Shown one piece after another: positions 58,762 to 64,000 of a DNA stretch of 64,000 nt (positions within the stretch are counted from its first letter, which is position 1; every line of letters starts with the position of its first letter). Both the position numbers and the translations under genes were made by a program. The notes below the pieces were generated by a model that made no database searches, had not been told where the DNA came from, and was given only the letters and a program-made list of their open reading frames with translations. Source of the stretch: Aequorivita vladivostokensis (GTDB lineage Bacteria > Bacteroidota > Bacteroidia > Flavobacteriales > Flavobacteriaceae); the NCBI RefSeq assembly GCF_000952855.1, contig NZ_JSVU01000004.1, positions 124,001 through 188,000 of the forward strand, written 5' to 3'.

Positions 58762-60609
58762 ATGACAAACATATTTACAAATTTAAGAGGAAATCTATTT
58801 GGCGGAATTACCGCTGGAATCGTTGCCTTGCCCCTTGCATTAGCTTTCGGGGTTCAGTCGGGCCTTGGTCCCGATGCCGGATTGTACGGTGCTATTTTCA
58901 TAGGTTTCTTTGCTTCGCTTTTTGGCGGAACAAATACACAGATTTCTGGACCAACAGCACCTATGACAGCAGTTTCCATGGTTGTTATCGCTGGAATCAT
59001 AGCTTCGCACAATGGTAGCGTAGAACAAGCCTTACCGTATATTTTATTGGTCTTTTTATTGGCCGGACTTATGCAAATTTTGTTGGGTGTTACTGGTGTG
59101 GGGAAATATATAAAATACATTCCCTACCCCGTGGTCTCAGGCTTTATGACGGCTATTGGTGTAATTATTTTAATTACCCAATTGTTGCCAGTATTGGGTT
59201 ATTATACCGAAGATGACACTGCTTTTATTGAAACTTTTAAACCACAGGCTGAAGAGGCAATAATGACCAATATTTTGCACGACGAAGCTGGTGAAGGGAT
59301 TTTGGTCCTCGAGGATTTTAAGGAAACCATTAACCGTTCCGAACAAATTTCACAAGAAGAGATTCTTCAGGAGGCAAAAGTGCTTGCAAAGGCTGAGAAC
59401 TCTGGTGTTGCAGGTGCAATTAAAGCCTTGCCCAGAGCTATCGCAAATATTAATTGGTTAGAATTTATTTTGGCTTCATTGACCATTTTAATCATTTACG
59501 GCTTTAAGCGCATTACAACTGTGGTTCCGAGCACATTGGTAGCATTGCTTGTAGTTTCGGTGGGGGCCTATGTGTTAAAATTGAATTATCAGCCCATTGA
59601 TCAGATTCCGGGAGGTTTTCCAATTCCGAATTTGAACATATTCACTGAATTTGAATTTGGACAGATTTCACCTTACATATTTACTGCATTAACGCTAGCG
59701 TTTTTAGGAGCAATTGACTCCTTGCTTACCTCCGTTGTAGCAGATAATATGACCAAAACCAAACACAACCCCAACAAAGAATTGATGGGCCAAGGTATTG
59801 GTAACAGTGTAGCCGCAATTTTTGGTGGTATCCCCGGAGCTGGTGCAACTATCCGTACGGTGGTAAACATAAAATCAGGGGGAACAACAAGACTTTCGGG
59901 TATGATTGCCGCAGTCTTATTGCTCGTAATATTATTGGCCTTAGGGCCCGTTGCATCACAAATTCCTGCAGCCGTTCTTGCAGGAATTTTGATAACCGTG
60001 GGTATTGGAGTAATGGATTACAAAGGCTTGAAGGCAATCCCAAAAATGCAAAAGGCCGAAGTTACTATTATGATTGTGGTTTTATTACTTTCCGTTTTTT
60101 GGAATTTGGTTTATGCAGTAGGTATAGGACTGGTTTTGGCCTCCATCATTTTTATGAAGAAAATTGGAGACCTTACCGCCGACCAATCAAAAGTAGTTCC
60201 GCTTAAAAATGCCGATGAGCTTACGTTAGCTTGGAGTGACGAAGTTAATTTTCCCGAAAGGTTAAAAGAAGAAGTATTTATAAAACGTTTGGAAGGACCC
60301 CTGTTTTTTGGTTATACTTCAGATTTTCAACAGTTGGCAAACCAAATTCCTGATACCGCTACACACGTAATTATACGAATGGGAAAGACGCCGTATATAG
60401 ACCAATCGGGACTTTATGCAATGGAAGAAGTATTGATGAACATCACCAAAAAAGGCGTTACGCCTATTTTTGAAGATCTTCAGGCACAACCACGTGTAAT
60501 GATGGAAAAGATTGATATTATTCCAGATTTAGTACCGAAGGAGCTTATTTTCAACGACTTTAAGGAAGCCGTGAAATACGCACGTAGCAATATAAAAGAT
60601 GTAGTGTAA
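58762..60609 (+). CDS. SulP-family anion transporter with STAS domain
   Basis: 615 residues. About eleven to fourteen membrane segments, with the SulP signature GGITAGIVALPLALAFGVQSGLGPDAGLYGA near the N-terminus, NTQISGPTAPMTAVSMVV and AIDSLLTSVVADNMTKTKHNPNKELMGQGIGN. An extra hydrophilic loop is at residues ~155-205. The C-terminal STAS domain (~500-605) includes FFGYTSDFQQLANQIPD and VIIRMGKTPYIDQSGLYAMEEVL. Next to carbonic anhydrase, bicarbonate is the likeliest substrate, but sulfate is not excluded. Confidence 0.93.
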   Translation: MTNIFTNLRGNLFGGITAGIVALPLALAFGVQSGLGPDAGLYGAIFIGFFASLFGGTNTQISGPTAPMTAVSMVVIAGIIASHNGSVEQALPYILLVFLLAGLMQILLGVTGVGKYIKYIPYPVVSGFMTAIGVIILITQLLPVLGYYTEDDTAFIETFKPQAEEAIMTNILHDEAGEGILVLEDFKETINRSEQISQEEILQEAKVLAKAENSGVAGAIKALPRAIANINWLEFILASLTILIIYGFKRITTVVPSTLVALLVVSVGAYVLKLNYQPIDQIPGGFPIPNLNIFTEFEFGQISPYIFTALTLAFLGAIDSLLTSVVADNMTKTKHNPNKELMGQGIGNSVAAIFGGIPGAGATIRTVVNIKSGGTTRLSGMIAAVLLLVILLALGPVASQIPAAVLAGILITVGIGVMDYKGLKAIPKMQKAEVTIMIVVLLLSVFWNLVYAVGIGLVLASIIFMKKIGDLTADQSKVVPLKNADELTLAWSDEVNFPERLKEEVFIKRLEGPLFFGYTSDFQQLANQIPDTATHVIIRMGKTPYIDQSGLYAMEEVLMNITKKGVTPIFEDLQAQPRVMMEKIDIIPDLVPKELIFNDFKEAVKYARSNIKDVV

Positions 60610-60618
60610 ATTATTTTA

Positions 60619-61173
60619 TTATTCCTCAGGAAGCCCCGTTTCATCGGGGCTTTCTTTTGGAGTAATTTCAGGATCGTCAATATTTAAATTATCAACCTCC
60701 TCCATTATTGTAGGCAATACTGCCGGTGCAATTGCCGCAACGGGCGTGTATAAAAGCGACGATTCCCGTTTTTCCTCAGTAAGAATTCTATAGTTCTCTG
60801 AAGCGTTTACAAACATAAAAATCACACTTATTAAAAACGCCAATTTCAACAAGTTGAAAATACCTCCCAAAAGTTTGTTGAAAACTCCCAACATCGCAAA
60901 ATCGGCAACTTTCGTCAACAGCCTTCCCAATAAGCTAAAAAGGAACATTACGAGAAAGAAAGTAATTAAAAATGAGGCAATTCTATTTAAATCTGCACTC
61001 CAATCAAACCATCTTTCAATATAAACCCTCACGTAATCAGAAAAAAACATAGCGCAGTAAACGCCAACTACGAGCCCGATTAAAGAAGCGAGCGAACGGA
61101 GCAATCCCTTTTTAAAACCCACAAAAAAAGCGATTATGAAAATAATTCCAAGTACAATATCGATAGTGTTCAT
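60619..61173 (-). CDS. cvpA: CvpA family membrane protein
   Basis: 184 residues from ATG 61173 (MNTIDIVLGIIFIIAFFVGFKKGLLRS). Four membrane helices: near residues 5-22, 28-45, 60-85 and 100-120, with the family's GFKKGLLRSLASLIGLVVGVYCAMFF. The tail is acidic (VDNLNIDDPEITPKESPDETGLPEE). CvpA proteins are linked to colicin V production, purine supply and envelope stress. Its 3' end contains the terminator hairpin of the convergent SulP gene, so the tail's codons are constrained by that hairpin. Confidence 0.88.
   Translation of the reverse strand: MNTIDIVLGIIFIIAFFVGFKKGLLRSLASLIGLVVGVYCAMFFSDYVRVYIERWFDWSADLNRIASFLITFFLVMFLFSLLGRLLTKVADFAMLGVFNKLLGGIFNLLKLAFLISVIFMFVNASENYRILTEEKRESSLLYTPVAAIAPAVLPTIMEEVDNLNIDDPEITPKESPDETGLPEE
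60631..60658 (+). terminator. Terminator of SulP, embedded in the 3' end of cvpA
   Basis: Stem AAGCCCCG (60631-60638) / CGGGGCTT (60645-60652), six-base loop, followed on the plus strand by TCTTTT. It starts 21 bases after the SulP stop and lies inside the last codons of cvpA. Confidence 0.82.
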
Positions 61174-61206
61174 ACTTTTTAATTTTTCATAAATATAGCA
61201 ATTTAA

Positions 61207-61242
61207 AAATTCCAAGTCCCAAATCGCAAATCCCAAATTTGG
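61207..61242. repeat. Short tandem repeat CCCAAATC-type
   Basis: AATTCCAAGTCCCAAATCG, then CAAATCCCAAATTTGG: three imperfect copies of (T)CCAAATC. Reverse-type copies (ATTTGGAATT) appear nearer the next gene at 61308-61317. It fills the divergent gap before cvpA. Confidence 0.55.
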
Positions 61243-61326
61243 AGTGCCTAGTATTTAAAAATTTTATGAAAATTTGAAATTTATCATTTTGGATTTTGGC
61301 GCTTGACATTTGGAATTTTAAACTTG

Positions 61327-61334
61327 TATCTTTG
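61327..61334 (+). promoter_or_regulatory. -7 box of the gene pair before and including pheS
   Basis: TATCTTTG fits TAnnTTTG. TTGACA at 61303, 21 bases upstream, is a reasonable -33 TTG. 20 bases later is the ATG at 61354. Confidence 0.65.
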
Positions 61335-61353
61335 CAGACTAATTTATTTAGAA

Positions 61354-61710
61354 ATGGCACGCGACGAACAATTAAAGGAACGGTGGGAAGCAGTGGTAAA
61401 AATGCTCAGCGACCGTTTTGCTGATGGCGAGGTTTTGGACCTTGACGCGATTATCTACATAATTGGCCTGCAGGAGCTTGGCCAACTGCACCGAAAGTTC
61501 AAAAAAGACGAAAAACTAAACCTAATGCACATTGCCATCTGCCGTCTTTTGGAGCCCTACGGATACTACGAATTTGACTACTACGACGAAGACAGCTGGC
61601 CGCACTATAAGGTTTTGGAACAACTCCCCCCGCTTAAGGCTGGCGAGCAAAGTGTTCTGATGAAGGAGGCTATTGTGCAGTATTTTTTGGAGAAAAAAGT
61701 GATAAATTAA
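61354..61710 (+). CDS. Conserved hypothetical protein upstream of pheS
   Basis: 118 residues from ATG 61354 (MARDEQLKERWEAVVKMLSDRF); earlier in-frame codons would lie before the promoter. Soluble, no signal. Helical first half (LDLDAIIYIIGLQELGQLHRKFKKDEKLNLMHIAICRLLEPYGYYEF) and an acidic/aromatic middle (DYYDEDSWPHYKVLEQLPPL). I do not know a function; the family sits beside pheS in Flavobacteria as I recall. Only 23 bases separate it from pheS, so the two are an operon. Confidence 0.8.
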   Translation: MARDEQLKERWEAVVKMLSDRFADGEVLDLDAIIYIIGLQELGQLHRKFKKDEKLNLMHIAICRLLEPYGYYEFDYYDEDSWPHYKVLEQLPPLKAGEQSVLMKEAIVQYFLEKKVIN

Positions 61711-61733
61711 AATATTTTAGAGAAGATTTTGTA

Positions 61734-62753
61734 ATGATAGAAACCATAAAAAAACACATAGCCGAAGTACAGGCTTTTTCTTCCACCAATAAAGAAGAAA
61801 TTGAAAACTTCCGCATAAAATACCTGGGTAAAAAAGGATTACTGAACGACTTTTTCGCCGAATTCAAAAATGTGCCGAACGAGCAGAAAAAAGAGTTTGG
61901 ACAGGTTATAAACACACTTAAAAACGCAGCGCAGGAAAAAGTAGATTCGCTTAAGGATGCTATTGAAAGCAACTCAGAATCCAAAGGCGTTTACGGCGAT
62001 CTTTCCCGTCCGGGCGAAGTGGTTCCGTTGGGCTCGCGCCATCCTATTTCCATCGTAAAAAATAAAATCATCGACATCTTTTTGCGTATTGGCTTCAACG
62101 TTTCCGAAGGGCCCGAAATTGAGGACGACTGGCACAACTTTACCGCCTTGAACCTTCCCGAGTATCACCCGGCGCGCGATATGCAGGACACGTTTTTCAT
62201 CCAAACCAATCCTGATGTTTTGTTGCGTACGCACACCTCGTCCGTACAGGTGCGTTATATGGAAGACAACAAACCGCCCATCCGTACCATTTCACCGGGT
62301 CGGGTTTACAGAAACGAAGCCATTTCAGCGCGCTCACATTGCTTTTTTCACCAAGTGGAAGGTTTGTATGTGGACAAAGGTGTAAGCTTCGCAGATTTGA
62401 AACAAACACTGCAATATTTCACTACGGAAATGTTCGGAAAGTCCAAAATCCGTTTGCGTCCCTCGTATTTCCCGTTCACGGAACCGAGCGCCGAAGTTGA
62501 TGTATATTGGGGGCTGGAAACCGAAGCGGACTACCGAATTACCAAAGGAACCGGTTGGCTGGAAATTGGCGGCTGCGGAATGGTGGATCCGAACGTACTT
62601 AAAAACTGTGGCATCGACGCCGAGGAATATTCTGGCTTCGCCTTTGGCGTAGGTATCGATAGAATTGCGATGCTTTTGCACCAAATTCCTGATATTAGAA
62701 TGTTCAGCGAAAACGACGTGCGCTTTTTGGAACAGTTTAAAAGCGTGTTGTAA
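61734..62753 (+). CDS. pheS: Phenylalanyl-tRNA synthetase alpha subunit
   Basis: 339-residue catalytic subunit that charges tRNA-Phe, paired with PheT encoded elsewhere. An N-terminal coiled coil (~1-90: KKHIAEVQAFSSTNKEEIENFRIKYLGKKGLLNDFFAEF) is followed by the class II catalytic core: motif 1 HPISIVKNKIIDIFLRIGF, motif 2 RTISPGRVYRNEAISARSHCFFHQVEGLYVD, and motif 3 FAFGVGIDRIAMLLHQIPDIRMF. Ligand residues in RTHTSSVQVR are intact. Normal length. Confidence 0.97.
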   Translation: MIETIKKHIAEVQAFSSTNKEEIENFRIKYLGKKGLLNDFFAEFKNVPNEQKKEFGQVINTLKNAAQEKVDSLKDAIESNSESKGVYGDLSRPGEVVPLGSRHPISIVKNKIIDIFLRIGFNVSEGPEIEDDWHNFTALNLPEYHPARDMQDTFFIQTNPDVLLRTHTSSVQVRYMEDNKPPIRTISPGRVYRNEAISARSHCFFHQVEGLYVDKGVSFADLKQTLQYFTTEMFGKSKIRLRPSYFPFTEPSAEVDVYWGLETEADYRITKGTGWLEIGGCGMVDPNVLKNCGIDAEEYSGFAFGVGIDRIAMLLHQIPDIRMFSENDVRFLEQFKSVL

Positions 62754-62803
62754 AAACCTAAGACCGCTGCGCTATTAAACATAAGATTTAAGACAAAAAT
62801 GCT

Positions 62804-62968
62804 ATGAAAAAATATCTTGTTATCGCCCTTTTGGTAATCGTTGCCATTGTAGTTGCCTACCTTACTTTCGTAATTGCGGCCATTAAAATTATAATTGGCG
62901 CCATATTGCTAGGCGTATCGGCCATTGCGCTTTTGGCGGTTTGGATTATGTGGAAAATTGACGATTGA
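62804..62968 (+). CDS. Small two-helix membrane protein
   Basis: 54 residues, ATG 62804 to TGA 62966-62968. Two hydrophobic segments: VIALLVIVAIVVAYLTFVI and IIIGAILLGVSAIALLAVWI, with a two-residue polar break (Lys at 28), ending WKIDD. A clean, in-frame, strongly hydrophobic short gene between pheS and the next gene, whose ATG comes two bases after its stop; so it is probably translated with it. Function unknown. Confidence 0.7.
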   Translation: MKKYLVIALLVIVAIVVAYLTFVIAAIKIIIGAILLGVSAIALLAVWIMWKIDD

Positions 62969-62970
62969 TT

Positions 62971-63366
62971 ATGCGAAAGGATATAGAAATCCCAAAAGCC
63001 GAAAACGTGCATATCGTGGCCGTAAAGGAATGGGACAAGGATTTTACCGAACAACAGTGGTACATTTATCTGGTGAATAACCGAGAAGATGAAATTGAAA
63101 CGGTTTTGGTACTATCCCGCGGAAAAAGTGAAGATAAAAAAACCTCAACCCTGCGTCATGGTCTGGGAAAAATAAAACCAAAAACTTCGGTTAAAGTGGA
63201 ATTTATCCCAACAGAGGTTTTGGGTTTTACCAATGAATATTTGGTTACTTTTTTCGCCGAAAGCAAACTCTTTGAACGAAAGTTCATTTTCAAGCCCAAT
63301 AGTATTTCAGAAGAAAAAGTGACCGCGCTTCCCGTTTTGGAAAGTGATGGGATTTTGGCGAAATAA
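62971..63366 (+). CDS. Conserved hypothetical soluble protein
   Basis: 131 residues from ATG 62971, two bases after the small membrane gene. Contents: MRKDIEIPKAENVHIVAVKEWD, QQWYIYLVNNREDEIETVLVLSRGKS, LRHGLGKIKPKTSVKVEFIPTEV and VTFFAESKLFERKFIFKPNSI: mixed alpha/beta with no signal or catalytic motif that I recognise. It appears widely in Flavobacteria as a hypothetical protein. The neighbour gives no clear clue. Confidence 0.78.
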   Translation: MRKDIEIPKAENVHIVAVKEWDKDFTEQQWYIYLVNNREDEIETVLVLSRGKSEDKKTSTLRHGLGKIKPKTSVKVEFIPTEVLGFTNEYLVTFFAESKLFERKFIFKPNSISEEKVTALPVLESDGILAK

Positions 63367-63383
63367 ATTCATATTGAAATTTT

Positions 63384-63459
63384 TATCCCACAGCCCGAAA
63401 GGGTAAAATTTCAAATTAAACGAGGCTTCAAAAATTCTGATCCCTTTAGGGCTGGGGTA
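63384..63459. repeat. Imperfect inverted repeat, CCCACAGCCCGAAAGGG type
   Basis: Arms TATCCCACAGCCCGAAAGGG (63384-63403) and CCCTTTAGGGCTGGGGTA (63442-63459), 38 bases apart, in the 117-base gap before the ABC gene. Such elements recur between flavobacterial genes. Confidence 0.65.
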
Positions 63460-63483
63460 ACAGAATTTTAATAATTTTTTGCG

Positions 63484-64000
63484 ATGCTAAAAGTTGAAAT
63501 CCATTCCTTCGCCTATTCCGAAAAAACCATTTTAAAAGATGTTTCTTTTACACTAAAACCAGGAGAACACCTCAGTATTTTAGGTGAAAGCGGTTGTGGA
63601 AAATCAACACTTTTACATTTGATATATGGTTTACTTCATTTAGAAAACGGCTCCATTTTTTACAACGAAAAAAAATTGCTCGGTCCTACCAAAGCGCTCA
63701 TTCCTGGCGAGCCATTTATGAAACTCGTGGCGCAGGAATTCAACATTATGCCGTTTACGACCGTTGCTGAAAATCTTGGTTCATATCTTTCCGGTTTGGA
63801 TGAAGAAGAAGATAAAAAAAGAATTGAGCAGCTGCTGGAAGTTGTTGAAATGGAAAGTTTCAAAAACACATTGGTAAAAAACCTAAGCGGTGGCCAAAAA
63901 CAGCGCGTGGCTTTGGCAAAGGCATTGGCAAACGAACCTGAAATCCTTTTGCTGGACGAACCTTTTAGCAATATTGATGTTTTCAGAAAAAATAAATTAC
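63484..64000 (+). CDS. ABC transporter ATP-binding protein, 3' end outside window
   Basis: 172 codons visible from ATG 63484 (MLKVEIHSFAYSEKTILKDVSF). Walker A GESGCGKST, Q-loop VAQEFNIMPFTTVAENL, signature LSGGQKQRVALAKAL, Walker B ILLLDEPFSNID. Typical of an importer or anion/phosphonate-like ATPase, but the substrate is open. The permease would be beyond the window. Remaining C-terminal part is missing. Confidence 0.88.
   Translation, partial: MLKVEIHSFAYSEKTILKDVSFTLKPGEHLSILGESGCGKSTLLHLIYGLLHLENGSIFYNEKKLLGPTKALIPGEPFMKLVAQEFNIMPFTTVAENLGSYLSGLDEEEDKKRIEQLLEVVEMESFKNTLVKNLSGGQKQRVALAKALANEPEILLLDEPFSNIDVFRKNKL

Noticed and set aside
1-64000. tRNA, rRNA, prophage or IS elements
   Set aside because: I looked for tRNA-like TTCGA arms, rRNA segments, integrases and transposases and recognised none.

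Overview
The window looks like ordinary chromosome from a member of the Flavobacteriaceae (phylum Bacteroidota). Pointers are AT-rich DNA; repeated -7 boxes of the Bacteroidota type TAnnTTTG upstream of genes, with no Shine-Dalgarno sequences; a T9SS C-terminal sorting domain; the IPExxxVDY family protein next to pyruvate kinase; the long form of PurF; a complete moxR-DUF58-bat aerotolerance operon; many lipoproteins; and dispersed flavobacterial intergenic repeats. The genus cannot be fixed from the sequence alone. I saw no tRNA, rRNA, prophage, IS transposase or CRISPR array.

Layout. 1-4038: kbl (cut by the window edge) and a large UvrD/AddA-type helicase-nuclease. 4197-5683: superoxide dismutase, then an 880-base gene-free stretch with two paralogous small RNA genes on the minus strand and a degenerate repeat array. 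5684-9906: purF, a PfkB sugar kinase, an RNase H1 and purN. 10219-14527: acpP-fabF-rnc, an IPExxxVDY protein and pyk. 14541-18609: a secreted FG-GAP/T9SS protein, two hypothetical proteins, a repeat-rich gap with a 12-unit 21-bp array, and an SH3 lipoprotein. 18742-21528: dinB, a Rossmann-fold protein, a CYTH protein and a YCII-like lipoprotein. 21592-27859: a tripartite RND efflux operon with its own winged-helix regulator and a palindromic operator. 27889-36654: pbpC, a lipoprotein and a giant alpha-2-macroglobulin lipoprotein, the usual murein/protease-trap pairing. 36749-40781: asparaginase, a CAP lipoprotein, 3-hydroxyanthranilate dioxygenase and an aldehyde dehydrogenase. 40835-47326: acyl-ACP desaturase, phosphoesterase, a zinc-ribbon/SPFH membrane pair, an AlbA_2 protein, a four-helix-bundle gene between inverted repeats, and an SDR. 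47464-48249: a DUF4382 lipoprotein. 48396-57531: the moxR/bat operon. 57599-60609: a small secreted protein, beta-carbonic anhydrase and a SulP transporter. 60619-64000: cvpA, a conserved small protein, pheS, two small proteins and an ABC ATPase cut by the edge.

Working together: RND pump, adaptor, outer-membrane channel and repressor form one self-regulated unit. MoxR, DUF58 and BatA-E form an envelope chaperone-like system. Carbonic anhydrase plus SulP suggest bicarbonate handling. PbpC plus alpha-2-macroglobulin suggest periplasmic defence and wall repair.

The least explained signals are the twin small RNAs at 5149-5574 and their repeat array, the 21-bp phased array at 17594-17845, a perfect inverted repeat reaching the dioxygenase start codon at 38558-38594, a 21-bp-phased direct repeat before the CAP gene, and a four-helix-bundle gene bounded by inverted repeats.
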